From contig JBMNVE010000004.1 of assembly GCA_050946655.1 (NCBI GenBank), positions 1 to 41,354 on the forward strand: a stretch of DNA of 41,354 bases, written 5' to 3'. A model generated the notes under the pieces. That model was not told the origin of the DNA and searched no databases. It was given only the letters and a program-made list of their open reading frames with translations. Origin of the DNA: JAXGRD01 sp050946655. GTDB lineage: Bacteria > Bacillota > Clostridia > Peptostreptococcales > Anaerovoracaceae. Position numbers and translations under genes: made by a program. Positions 8,084 to 16,305 of the stretch are shown in pieces (positions within the stretch are counted from its first letter, which is position 1; the number at the start of each line of letters is the position of its first letter).

Positions 8084-9001
8084 ATGAAAAAAGCGGTGGT
8101 TTTCCCCGGGCAAGGAGCACAAAAACCCGGAATGTTCATGGACTTGTATGAAAGTTACGACGTTGTAAAGACAGTGTTTGACCAGGCCTCTCAAATCATA
8201 GGCAATGATCTGGCCCAATTGTGCCGTGAAGGCAGCAGAGAAGAAATGAGCCTGACCGTCAATTCTCAACCTCTGATTTTGGCTTGCGGCATCGCGGCCT
8301 GGGAGCTATACAAAATGCAAAACGGAAGGCCTGAATATCTGGCAGGATATTCTCTCGGAGAGTATGCGGCCCTGTATGCCGCGGGGTGCATTTCTTTCAC
8401 GGATGTCTTCAAAATCATTAAAATCAGGGCGCAGGCCATGCAGGAAGCGGTGCCTCGGGGCGTAGGAGGAATGGCCGCTGTGATTTTCAGTGACGAAAAA
8501 AAGGTGACTGACTATTTTCACCAGAACCACCGTCAAGTGTGGATCGCCAACTACAATACAAAAGGCCAAGTTTCGATTGCAGGCAAAATAGGAGATGTGC
8601 AGATCGCATGCAAGGAATTGGATGCCCTTGGTATCATCACAAAACAATTGCCGGTCAGTGCACCCTTCCATTGCAGACTTCTGGAAGATGCAAAAATCAG
8701 GATCGCAGAAGAAATCCATCGGGTTTCACTGATGGATGCGGCGGTTCCCGTGGTCACCAATGTAGATGGAGAAGCGGAAACGGACGCCAATGCAATCAGA
8801 AGAAAAATGGTAGAGCAAGTGGTCTCACCGGTCCAGTGGATCAAGACAATGGATTATCTCAGTGATAATGGTGTTACTTCGTTCACGGAATGCGGGCCGG
8901 GACATACCTTGAGCAATTTCATCAGAAAAATGCGATATGGCAACATTCATCAGCACAATATCGAAGATTTGGATAGCCTCAGAAAAGCACTCGCTGCGTA
9001 A
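8084..9001 (+). CDS. Malonyl-CoA:ACP transacylase (FabD-like), cluster
   Basis: A 305-residue acyltransferase that loads malonyl units onto the cluster ACP. VFPGQGAQ opens the protein; the nucleophile elbow GYSLGEY has Ser90, the malonyl-carboxylate Arg is Arg115 in KIRAQAMQ, and the catalytic His196 is in VSAPFHC. Full length for FabD. I start at the ATG with AAAAGGAG ten bases upstream, because a frame extending to 7928 adds 52 residues with no family similarity and no ribosome binding site. It is the first gene of the cluster and is followed by the ACP after 40 bases. Presence of a private transacylase shows the synthase is of the discrete type II kind. Confidence 0.92.
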   Translation: MKKAVVFPGQGAQKPGMFMDLYESYDVVKTVFDQASQIIGNDLAQLCREGSREEMSLTVNSQPLILACGIAAWELYKMQNGRPEYLAGYSLGEYAALYAAGCISFTDVFKIIKIRAQAMQEAVPRGVGGMAAVIFSDEKKVTDYFHQNHRQVWIANYNTKGQVSIAGKIGDVQIACKELDALGIITKQLPVSAPFHCRLLEDAKIRIAEEIHRVSLMDAAVPVVTNVDGEAETDANAIRRKMVEQVVSPVQWIKTMDYLSDNGVTSFTECGPGHTLSNFIRKMRYGNIHQHNIEDLDSLRKALAA

Positions 9002-9041
9002 AGAGATAGATACATTGATTTTGAAGGAGGAATGAATCACT

Positions 9042-9323
9042 ATGGAAAATTTTGAAAACCTGGAAGCGGAAGTACTGACAATGATCATTGACAAGCTGGG
9101 CTTGGATGACGTAGATCCCAGCAAGGTGGACTACGATGCGCCTATCTTTGCTTCATATGCGGAGGAAGATGAGGGCCTCGGGCTGGATTCCGTGGATGCA
9201 TTGGAGTTGGTCGTTGGTCTGAAAGAGAAGTTTGATGTAAAAGTCAGCGATGAAGACATGGCAATTTTTAGAAGCGTTTCATCCATAGCTGACTACGTCC
9301 GTGAGACAAAAGGGATTCAGTAG
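9042..9323 (+). CDS. Acyl carrier protein of the type II synthase
   Basis: A 93-residue acidic carrier protein. The 4'-phosphopantetheine site is Ser50 in GLDSVDALEL, a form of the motif more usual in polyketide, polyene and polyunsaturated-chain carriers than the DSLD of the housekeeping AcpP. An acidic insert rich in Glu and Asp (around 41-45) precedes the site. GGAGG sits just before the ATG. It is probably modified by the transferase encoded at the other end of the cluster. It is the only carrier protein seen in the window. Confidence 0.95.
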   Translation: MENFENLEAEVLTMIIDKLGLDDVDPSKVDYDAPIFASYAEEDEGLGLDSVDALELVVGLKEKFDVKVSDEDMAIFRSVSSIADYVRETKGIQ

Positions 9324-9344
9324 CCGAGGAAGATAAGAGGGGGT

Positions 9345-9420
9345 CGCTTCCGGAGAAAAGCGGCGTATCTGGGGACGATCATCTGTGAAGGGACCTCTCA
9401 CATTTTCCTTGTAAAAGGAA
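9345..9420 (+). other. Two hairpins in the ACP-ketosynthase gap
   Basis: The 146-base gap between ACP and ketosynthase is the largest inside the cluster. It holds CGCTT (9345-9349) pairing with AAGCG (9358-9362), and TTCCTT (9405-9410) pairing with AAGGAA (9415-9420) around GTAA. Neither has a strong T tract. They could attenuate or stabilise the ACP message so that ACP exceeds the enzymes, but this is inference. Confidence 0.35.
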
Positions 9421-9469
9421 TTATAAAACACATGGAAAGACAGTGTACAGCATAGATAAAGGTGAAAAA

Positions 9470-10681
9470 ATGGAAGAACGACGAGTTGTAGTCAGTGGAA
9501 TTGGAGTGATTGCGGGAAATGGAGCCGGGAAGGAAGCATTTTTTAAAAATTTGTGTGAAGGGAAATCCGGGCTGAAAAAGTGTGACTTGTTCTCTGCAAA
9601 AGACCTCCGAACGGAATATGTGGGTGAAATCGGGGAGAGTGACTTTCCCTATTTAACGGACCTGCCCTCTGAGAAGGAGCGGGTAATGTGCATTATCGAA
9701 AAGGCTGTAGATGAAGCGTTTTCCGATGCGAAACTCACAGCCCGAGAGGTCGAAGACTTTTCGGAAAGAGCATATTTGGCCTTTGCCACCTCTCTGGCGG
9801 CAAACGGAAGGATCCTAAAATACGTCAGTGATAATAGAGAGGGGAAATATGAGCCGGAGTGGTTGACACAAATTCCCTCCTTTGTACCATGGATCAAGAA
9901 AAAATGCGGCATCAAAGGCGGCTGTTATACCACCATGGCGGCATGCGCATCCGGGACTACTGCTGCTGGGATCGCATTTGACTTGATCAAAGCGGGCAAG
10001 GCAGATCTGGTTATTTGCGGGGGTGCCGATCCGCTGACCGAGTTTTCCTGCTTGGGATTCAACGCATTGAAATCTCTCAGTGAAAACACATGCAAACCTT
10101 TTGACAAAATGAGAGATGGAATCAACATCGGGGAAGGAGGCGCCTTTTTCGTGATAGAAACCTTTGCATCTGCCAAGGCCCGAGGAGCAACCATCTACGG
10201 AGAGATCATCGGATATGGGATCAACAACGATGCATACCATATTACCAGCCCCAGTCCAACGGGCGATGGAGCCATCGCATCTATGACGATGGCCATGGCT
10301 CATACGGAGGTTGGGCCGGATCAAGTGTCTTACGTCAATGCCCACGGCACCGGGACACAGCTCAATGACAAAATGGAAGCTTTGGCGATCAACCGATTTT
10401 TTGAGAAAACCGGTGATAGGGTCTATGTTTCCACCAATAAATCCATGATCGGACACTGTATGGCTGCTGCCGGTTCCATTGAAATGGCAGCAACGCTTTT
10501 ATGCTTAAAGCACGGAAAAGTCACAAGGAATATCGGGATAGAAGACATGATGGATGAGTGTGATCAGCATGTTTTCCCCTTGGAAACGGTGGATGCGGAA
10601 ATATCCTATGCGTTTTCCAATTCATTCGCTTTTGCAGGAAATGCTGCAAGCATACTGCTGGGTCGTTGTCATGAAGAATAG
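9470..10681 (+). CDS. Beta-ketoacyl synthase, catalytic (KS-alpha, FabF-like)
   Basis: A 403-residue thiolase-fold condensing enzyme with the full catalytic triad: Cys159 in TTMAACASG, His292 in VNAHGTGT, and His329 in NKSMIGHCMAAAG. The C-terminal NSFAFAGNAAS loop is the family Gly-rich loop. It elongates the ACP-bound chain by decarboxylative Claisen condensation with malonyl-ACP. I choose the ATG at 9470, five bases after AAAGGTG; a GTG nine codons earlier has no such site. Its non-catalytic partner is coded 5.6 kb downstream, not next door as in most KS/CLF pairs. The next gene overlaps its end by 11 bases. Confidence 0.93.
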   Translation: MEERRVVVSGIGVIAGNGAGKEAFFKNLCEGKSGLKKCDLFSAKDLRTEYVGEIGESDFPYLTDLPSEKERVMCIIEKAVDEAFSDAKLTAREVEDFSERAYLAFATSLAANGRILKYVSDNREGKYEPEWLTQIPSFVPWIKKKCGIKGGCYTTMAACASGTTAAGIAFDLIKAGKADLVICGGADPLTEFSCLGFNALKSLSENTCKPFDKMRDGINIGEGGAFFVIETFASAKARGATIYGEIIGYGINNDAYHITSPSPTGDGAIASMTMAMAHTEVGPDQVSYVNAHGTGTQLNDKMEALAINRFFEKTGDRVYVSTNKSMIGHCMAAAGSIEMAATLLCLKHGKVTRNIGIEDMMDECDQHVFPLETVDAEISYAFSNSFAFAGNAASILLGRCHEE

Positions 10682-11969
10682 AAACATCGCCATTATCGGC
10701 AACAGCCCTGCCGCACAGATCTTGGTTATTCTTTTACAAGAGAAAGGCCGGCAGATATACAGGATCTCAAGTGTAGAAGATGAGAAAAAGTACATGCCTT
10801 TTTACGCCAATGACCTTGATTTGGGCATACTCGGCCGGGTGTGTGAAAAAACCGGCCTGGATATTCACTCTCTGGAAGACAAGGAAAGAAAAATCAGGAT
10901 CGGGTTTCAAGAAGGAAAATCTTTGGACTGCCATTCCTCCATGGAAGGATTTCGGGACAAATTGGAGAAAGCCTATCCGGATGAGCACCAGGGGCTTGCC
11001 GTCTTGTTTGCGGATATCGAAGGAATCGGTGAAGAATGGGCGAGCTTCATAAAAAACGACTTTCATAGCAAAGGCGTGTCGATGAAGAAGTCGGCAAAAT
11101 ACGCCACAACGACGGTAAAAGACTATCTGAAACGAATCAAAATAGGGACATCGGATATCAGCAAAATTTTATATGCCATGCTACCCATCGGGGATGTCAC
11201 ATTTCCCGTCTTCTCCGGTTACATTTCCACACAGTTTTTCGACAATCATCACCTAAAAGAAAATCCATGGAAGGAAATTGCCCGTAGAGCAAACCGGATA
11301 AGTGAAAAAATTTCCGTAGAAGACATAAAAAAAGTTTCCGTAGCATTGGGGGAATCTCCCTCAACGGAGCCGGCCATCCTTGCTCAAGCGGATAGCGTGA
11401 TCGATTTGCGCTTTTTCCCTATCAAGGGGGGCATGGACGGAGAAAATATGCATAAAGTCATTTGGGGCGGGCGGCTACATACCGATGGCCTGGATGAAGA
11501 AAGAATTTATTACCTGACCGCCGGAGAAGATGTTTCTCTTCGCTTATGGACGGATCTTTACGGCACACAATCAAAAAAGAATCACTGGAACTTTGAAATG
11601 CTGATTCGCGAAGATCAAGGACAAACGGAAGAGTCTATCAGCAAATTATTGAAAGGCTTCCTTGCCCGTGAATACGGTGCAAAAGTGAGAGTGGAAGAAT
11701 TATTCTCGCCCGGATATTTTGAAAACGCCTTTGATGGGCAGTACGGATATGGGTGGGCATTCAACAAAAAACAGGTCATGTCAGATCCAACAAACTTGTA
11801 TTCGCCACAGAGCGAGGCACTTGTGCGCCGGGGTTTTTGGGGATTTGCATGGTTTTCAGCCGCACTGAATATATATCATCTTCTCACTACACAGACGGCT
11901 ACAGAAAAGAAATATATCGTTAAAGATGTGCAAAGGAAAGAAAATGAACTGGATGAAATACACGTATAA
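10671..11969 (+). CDS. Degenerate phytoene-desaturase/CrtI-like protein, predicted unable to bind FAD normally
   Basis: A 432-residue protein I assign, by pattern only, to the same family as the two flavoproteins later in the cluster. The N-terminal strand-turn-helix is IAIIGNSPAAQ instead of VGGGIGG, so two of the three dinucleotide-fold glycines are lost, and the acidic residue ending strand 2 is Ser. The middle has a KDYLKRIKIG...LYAMLPIGDVTFP block like the family's substrate-domain segment. The C-terminal FSPGYFENAFDGQYGYGWAF matches ATPISYERECWNSQGAYLGF of the gene at 24675. It has no clear ribosome binding site and starts inside the ketosynthase gene, so it is probably translationally coupled. 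It may be a structural partner or a scaffold; an unrelated fold is possible. Confidence 0.5.
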   Translation: MKNRNIAIIGNSPAAQILVILLQEKGRQIYRISSVEDEKKYMPFYANDLDLGILGRVCEKTGLDIHSLEDKERKIRIGFQEGKSLDCHSSMEGFRDKLEKAYPDEHQGLAVLFADIEGIGEEWASFIKNDFHSKGVSMKKSAKYATTTVKDYLKRIKIGTSDISKILYAMLPIGDVTFPVFSGYISTQFFDNHHLKENPWKEIARRANRISEKISVEDIKKVSVALGESPSTEPAILAQADSVIDLRFFPIKGGMDGENMHKVIWGGRLHTDGLDEERIYYLTAGEDVSLRLWTDLYGTQSKKNHWNFEMLIREDQGQTEESISKLLKGFLAREYGAKVRVEELFSPGYFENAFDGQYGYGWAFNKKQVMSDPTNLYSPQSEALVRRGFWGFAWFSAALNIYHLLTTQTATEKKYIVKDVQRKENELDEIHV

Positions 11970-12369
11970 CTTTTCCGTCAGATTTCGGGATACAGATGCT
12001 TATGGGATTGTCCATCACAGCAATTATTTCTGCTACTTTGAAGAGGCAAGGTACAACTTCTCCGAAAAAGTCCTGAAACTATACGAGCAGGGCGTGATGA
12101 CGAAGCTAAAATTCCCTGTGATTTCTGCAGAGTGTATATACAAAAACGCGCTGGGATATGCACTAGAAGAGTATCAAGTTCATCTGAAGTTCCGGATCTT
12201 GGAGGGGGCGAGAATAGAGTTTCGGTATGAATTGCTCAAAGAAAATGAAAGAAAAATCTATGCCAAAGGAAGGACCGTTCATGCCATCCTCAATGAAGAA
12301 GATAAATTGTGTCTTCAGTTACCGAAGAGCTTACAGGAACTAAAAGAAAGAATAAGTCGAAATGAGTAA
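11944..12369 (+). CDS. Hotdog-fold acyl thioesterase (4HBT/YbgC type)
   Basis: A 141-residue single hotdog domain. The active-site block RFRDTDAYGIVHHSNYF with the Asp nucleophile/base and the following FEEAR helix match the 4-hydroxybenzoyl-CoA thioesterase family. It could release the finished chain from ACP or edit stalled intermediates; since BtrH-like transferases are also present, editing is equally likely. AAAGGA lies six bases before the chosen ATG; a second ATG three codons later is possible. It overlaps the preceding gene by 26 bases and the following gene by 8. Confidence 0.85.
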   Translation: MNWMKYTYNFSVRFRDTDAYGIVHHSNYFCYFEEARYNFSEKVLKLYEQGVMTKLKFPVISAECIYKNALGYALEEYQVHLKFRILEGARIEFRYELLKENERKIYAKGRTVHAILNEEDKLCLQLPKSLQELKERISRNE

Positions 12370-13210
12370 AAGTAGAATATATTTTCAAAGAGCCAATCAA
12401 TTTTGGACCCCCACACGGGACATCACCATCAACGGATACCTGAACCTCCTACGATATACAAAACTCGACGTGGATGAAAAATCTGTCGACATTGCATTAG
12501 GCGGACATATCCCCTTTTGTGATGGGACACGGGTTTGGGGAGATAGAGTCCAGGCGGAAAAGAATTTGTCCTATGCCATGGGGATTTACTATGAAGAATA
12601 CTATCACGATAATCCGGATGCATATTTTTTCAATATACATCGCAATCTAAAAATGCGGATAGCCATGGTCATGGTTTACATCCCCGATGAAACAGGCGGA
12701 GAAAAGAACAGGCCATTACCCGTGGTGTGTTGCGGAACTGATGTTGAAAATCAGAGGCTGACCATTGTAGATCCACGAGAAGGAACCTACAGGGAGATCG
12801 CTCTGGAAGACACCTATACGGAAGATCAACAGAAGAAAATGATCATCTTAAATGTGCCGGGAATGGTAAAGATGAAAGGCTTTTCTGAAAAGGAAATCTT
12901 GTCCGCTGCCTTGATCCTGTACATCAAGAGATTTTGCTATTGCCCAAGTGATGACCTGTCATATGGGGCCGGTTTGGAATTTTTCCGCTGTTGCAGGGAG
13001 AGGAAAAAAAATCCGGCTGAGATAAAGGGGTTTATGGAACATAGGGATGTTCAGATCTCCTGGCTTCATCAACTCCTTAGCAAGGTCAAAAGTGTGGAGA
13101 CAAGAGATAAAGTCCAAGTCATCGAACATATGATACGCCTCTATGAAAAAGCCGATGGAGAGGAGTTTCAAGAAGAATTGGTCCATGTGACGGAAGGTGG
13201 GCAGCTATAG
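12362..13210 (+). CDS. Unrecognised protein, possible BtrH-fold relative lacking the catalytic Cys
   Basis: A 282-residue soluble protein that I do not recognise with confidence. The segment TINGYLNLLRYTKLDVDEKS and the following IALGGHIPF (about 22-52) can be laid over the N-terminal helix of the two BtrH-like neighbours, where the same spacing runs from the catalytic Cys to GLGAGLGF. The Cys position is then Ile or Thr. The stretch CCGTDVENQRLTIVD (123-137) likewise overlays VGYDDEKEEVMLLD, keeping the Asp but losing the His. The C-terminal third is helical and charged. These are hand alignments only. It overlaps the thioesterase and touches the next gene, so it is clearly part of the operon. 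Confidence 0.4.
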   Translation: MSKSRIYFQRANQFWTPTRDITINGYLNLLRYTKLDVDEKSVDIALGGHIPFCDGTRVWGDRVQAEKNLSYAMGIYYEEYYHDNPDAYFFNIHRNLKMRIAMVMVYIPDETGGEKNRPLPVVCCGTDVENQRLTIVDPREGTYREIALEDTYTEDQQKKMIILNVPGMVKMKGFSEKEILSAALILYIKRFCYCPSDDLSYGAGLEFFRCCRERKKNPAEIKGFMEHRDVQISWLHQLLSKVKSVETRDKVQVIEHMIRLYEKADGEEFQEELVHVTEGGQL

Positions 13211-14286
13211 TGGAACTGATACCGACCCTTGGCAATAGTTGCAGATCGGTGGCCTTGTCCTCTGTGGCCAATTACTACGGATATCACCTGTCGGAAGCCA
13301 TGTGCTTTGGGATAGGAGAAACACTGGATTTTTCCGGATCCGATACTCGTTTCGGACTGAACAAAGTTTATAAATGTTATTCGGGAAACAATGAGAATGA
13401 TATCTTTCGTTTCACCGAAAACATGAATATGGACATAGAAATTCTCCAACTTAAGGATGGAAGAGAGGCAAAAAAGGTGATTTGCCACCACATCCGGCAA
13501 GGAAGGCCGGTCATTGCCAGGGTTTCCCTAAACAAGTATATGAAATATCTTCCTATGACGGCAACAGATAATGCGGATGTGCTCAAGTCCATATTCCGGT
13601 TGATCAGCGGGGCTGCGGGGAATCATGTGACCCTGATCACCAATACGGGCAGGGATCAAGTGTTGATTCATGAGCCTAACATCGACACACCGATCTTGGT
13701 GCCATGGAGAACCCTGATCAAGGCGATGAACCCTAGAAATGCAGTGATTCGCCATCCATCCAACACCATATTTTTGATCAAACCATCTGTTCCTGCCGAA
13801 AAAATGGAAAGAGAGGACAGGATGGGACCGATTATCTGGAATGCCATCTATAACAACATGAAGAACTACCTGTTCAATCAGGGATATTGGGCGGGGGTCG
13901 AACAAATCGAAAAATCCGGCAAATCGTTTCTTCAGATCCAAGACCCAAAAGTCTATGAAAAAAGCGTGACCTTGTTCCGATTTTTCTGTGACGTGGCCAC
14001 GGGCGGCGGGTTTTACAGGAGGTTGTACGGTAGATTCTTAAAAGAGGCCAGTGACACATATATACATGATGAAGTGGTGGAGGCCGTTTCTAAGAAATAT
14101 TTCGCCTTGTCCAGGCAGTGGAGTCAGCTTTCCAGGAAAATGATGGAGAGTGTTTCAGACGAGGGCGGACTGCAAAAAAGTCAGTTGGAAGAAGACTGGA
14201 TGAAAATCAGTGCAGTGGAAAAAGAGTTGTCTTATACCCTTTTTGAACGGAGTAAAGAAAAACGAAATGCAGTACGAGCACGATGA
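13210..14286 (+). CDS. BtrH-type acyl-ACP:acceptor transferase (BtrH_N plus DUF4872), copy 1
   Basis: A 358-residue papain-like cysteine transferase. In butirosin biosynthesis BtrH moves an acyl group from a carrier protein to an amine. Cys11 in NSCRSVALSS begins the first helix, followed by YYGYHLSEAM and FGIGETLDF as in the family; His139 is in GNHVTLI, and Glu155 stands where copy 2 has Asp. The C-terminal domain carries GGGFYRRLYGRFLKEA (265-280). The start is a GTG whose first base is the last base of the previous stop codon, with GGAAGGTGGG upstream. It likely offloads or transfers the ACP-bound product; the acceptor is unknown. Confidence 0.8.
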   Translation: MELIPTLGNSCRSVALSSVANYYGYHLSEAMCFGIGETLDFSGSDTRFGLNKVYKCYSGNNENDIFRFTENMNMDIEILQLKDGREAKKVICHHIRQGRPVIARVSLNKYMKYLPMTATDNADVLKSIFRLISGAAGNHVTLITNTGRDQVLIHEPNIDTPILVPWRTLIKAMNPRNAVIRHPSNTIFLIKPSVPAEKMEREDRMGPIIWNAIYNNMKNYLFNQGYWAGVEQIEKSGKSFLQIQDPKVYEKSVTLFRFFCDVATGGGFYRRLYGRFLKEASDTYIHDEVVEAVSKKYFALSRQWSQLSRKMMESVSDEGGLQKSQLEEDWMKISAVEKELSYTLFERSKEKRNAVRAR

Positions 14287-14812
14287 TATCAAAACAATAG
14301 AAGCCTATATACACAGGGTCTCAGGACAGGGGAAAAGACTCGGCAAAAAAAAGATCATGAAAAATATTAAACGGACTTTTTTTCAGATGGAAGAGGATGT
14401 GGGGAAAGGGCAAGTGGACCTTCAACGCTTTCTATCCAAGATCTTGCCTGAATGTGATATATCCTATATCCAAATGGATGGAATGAAAAATATAGGAAAC
14501 TACCTGGCCTTTATGGACGCCGTGGAGAAAAAACCCACACTGATGATACTAAGAGAAGGAACCATAAATAGGAGGAAAATCAGCGCACCAGCTGAGGAGC
14601 AAGGAAGGGAAGATGCTCTGGCATGGATAGAAAAAAACGAGAAAGGCATGTACATGATCCACAGAGGGCATCATGCCCGGGCCTGCAGCCGGTGGTCCAT
14701 CTTTCGAATATATCTTGCGGAAAAAAGAAACCTGAGAGGGAAATACCTTGTGTGTGCGGCACTTAGAGACGGGATGGCAACGATGAAAAAGGGTGGTGAA
14801 AAGAAAAAATGA
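14267..14812 (+). CDS. Small basic protein of unknown function between two BtrH-type genes
   Basis: A 181-residue protein I do not recognise. It is rich in Lys and Arg, with a lysine-rich tail (KKGGEKKK), a helical N-terminal part, and a conserved-looking centre with EDALAWIEKNEKGMYMIHRG and HHARACSRW. It has no membrane segment or signal peptide. The start at 14267 lies within the end of BtrH copy 1, and its TGA overlaps the ATG of BtrH copy 2, so it is coupled to both. A role as partner or chaperone of the BtrH pair is suggested only by this position. Paired His residues and a Cys near 152-156 could bind metal, which is speculative. Confidence 0.7.
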   Translation: MQYEHDDIKTIEAYIHRVSGQGKRLGKKKIMKNIKRTFFQMEEDVGKGQVDLQRFLSKILPECDISYIQMDGMKNIGNYLAFMDAVEKKPTLMILREGTINRRKISAPAEEQGREDALAWIEKNEKGMYMIHRGHHARACSRWSIFRIYLAEKRNLRGKYLVCAALRDGMATMKKGGEKKK

Positions 14813-15837
14813 AAACAGTAAACAATATTTTGGAGCACAGAACAATCGGATCAAATTGCTCAACCACTGCATCCAAGATCATTTTGAACAGCTACGGATA
14901 TACTTATTCGGAGGACATGGTATTGGGACTGGGTGCAGGATTGGGATTTATATACCAATACTATGCCGACAAGGAAGAATACTTTCTCTCGGGGAAAAAC
15001 GAAAGTTTAGAGCTGAACTTGACCCATGCCCTAGGGGGGACCGTCCTCACCGGAAGCTTTGATGATGAAGGGCGGGGCTGGCAGACGGTAAAGGAATTGA
15101 TCGATGAAGACATACCGGTGATTTTGGACTTATCCATCAGAGAATTACCATATTTCCAGCCCTATTTGAAAGAGTTGGCAAACATCGGATTCGGACTCCA
15201 CAATGCCATTCTGGTAGGGTATGACGATGAAAAAGAAGAGGTCATGCTTCTGGATCACAGATGGAGCGAGCCGCAAATCATCTCCTATGATGCTTTGAGA
15301 AAAGCTCGGGGAACCAAGGAGGGAGAAGGAAATGTGGGATCCAGTAGAAACGCATATAAGGTTTTGGTGTTGGATCGAAAGGGAAAAAAACCGTCGCCGG
15401 AAATATACTTTGCCATCAAGTTGAACATCAACCGGATGAGGCACCCCTTTGCCTTCAAAATGGGTCTGGCGGGCATAAAAACATTTCATGATGAAATCAA
15501 AATGTTCTTTGAAGAAGGCATTTATCAAGATAAGGAAGAAGCCATCCTCACCTTCTCCTACCTGATGGAGAAACTAGGTACAGGTGGGGGAAACTTTAGG
15601 AGGATGTATGGAAGATTCTTAAATGAAGCAGCGGGGATGACCGGAGATGAGCGGTTTCGTCAGATAGCAAAAGACTATCAGATACTGGCCAAGAGATGGA
15701 AAGAGTTATCGGTCCTGCTGGGAGAATTGGTTACTGCGCCTCAACTGATCACGGAATTCGATAGACTGATGAAGGAAATTGAAGAACGTGAATCAGCGGG
15801 AATAGATGCGTTAGAAAGCTTAGTCAAGGAAGGATGA
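14809..15837 (+). CDS. BtrH-type acyl-ACP:acceptor transferase (BtrH_N plus DUF4872), copy 2
   Basis: A 342-residue paralogue of copy 1. Cys17 in GSNCSTTASK, the SYGYTYSEDM and GLGAGLGF blocks, His131 in FGLHNAILVGYD and Asp149 in VMLLDHRW form a complete papain-like Cys-His-Asp set. The C-terminal motif GGGNFRRMYGRFLNEA (259-274) closely matches the one in copy 1, showing a duplication. It starts with an ATGA overlap with the small unknown gene. Two intact copies suggest either two successive transfers, two acceptors, or a heterodimer. Confidence 0.82.
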   Translation: MKTVNNILEHRTIGSNCSTTASKIILNSYGYTYSEDMVLGLGAGLGFIYQYYADKEEYFLSGKNESLELNLTHALGGTVLTGSFDDEGRGWQTVKELIDEDIPVILDLSIRELPYFQPYLKELANIGFGLHNAILVGYDDEKEEVMLLDHRWSEPQIISYDALRKARGTKEGEGNVGSSRNAYKVLVLDRKGKKPSPEIYFAIKLNINRMRHPFAFKMGLAGIKTFHDEIKMFFEEGIYQDKEEAILTFSYLMEKLGTGGGNFRRMYGRFLNEAAGMTGDERFRQIAKDYQILAKRWKELSVLLGELVTAPQLITEFDRLMKEIEERESAGIDALESLVKEG

Positions 15838-15841
15838 AAAA

Positions 15842-16285
15842 ATGGAAGCAAGAGAAATTTATCAGGCATTACCCCATAGGTACCCCATGTTATTGGTGGA
15901 TGACATCTATGAAGTGAAGTACGGAGAATATGTAAGAGGAGTAAAAAATGTGACCAACAACGAGCCATGGTCCACTGGGCATTTCCCCGACAATCCTGTA
16001 TTCCCCGGAGTGTTAGTCCTGGAGTCTATGGCACAAATCGGCGGGTTCATGTTCTATAAAGAGGGTGGAGATAGCTACCTGCAGGCCTATTTATCTAAGC
16101 TTGATGAAGTGAAGTTCATCAAAAAGGTGTTTCCGGGTGACCAGTTGATTGTGGAGGCTGAATTGATCGATCAATTCTCCAATTTCGTAAAAGCGAAATG
16201 CGTAGGGAAGGTCAACGGAAAGCCGGTAGCAAAGGCGATCGTTACGTATTACTTCGATACAAAGTTTGATACAAATGATAAGTGA
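15842..16285 (+). CDS. 3-hydroxyacyl-ACP dehydratase (FabZ-like), cluster
   Basis: A 147-residue hotdog dehydratase. LPHRYPMLLVD opens the domain, the catalytic His47 is in GHFPDNPVFPGVL, and the acidic partner Glu61 is in VLESMAQ. It dehydrates beta-hydroxyacyl-ACP to the trans-2-enoyl-ACP. With no enoyl reductase in the cluster, each round is expected to leave a double bond. AAGGAAGG lies before the ATG, four bases after the stop of BtrH copy 2. Confidence 0.92.
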   Translation: MEAREIYQALPHRYPMLLVDDIYEVKYGEYVRGVKNVTNNEPWSTGHFPDNPVFPGVLVLESMAQIGGFMFYKEGGDSYLQAYLSKLDEVKFIKKVFPGDQLIVEAELIDQFSNFVKAKCVGKVNGKPVAKAIVTYYFDTKFDTNDK

Positions 16286-16305
16286 GGGGAGGAAGGAAGA
16301 AGCCA

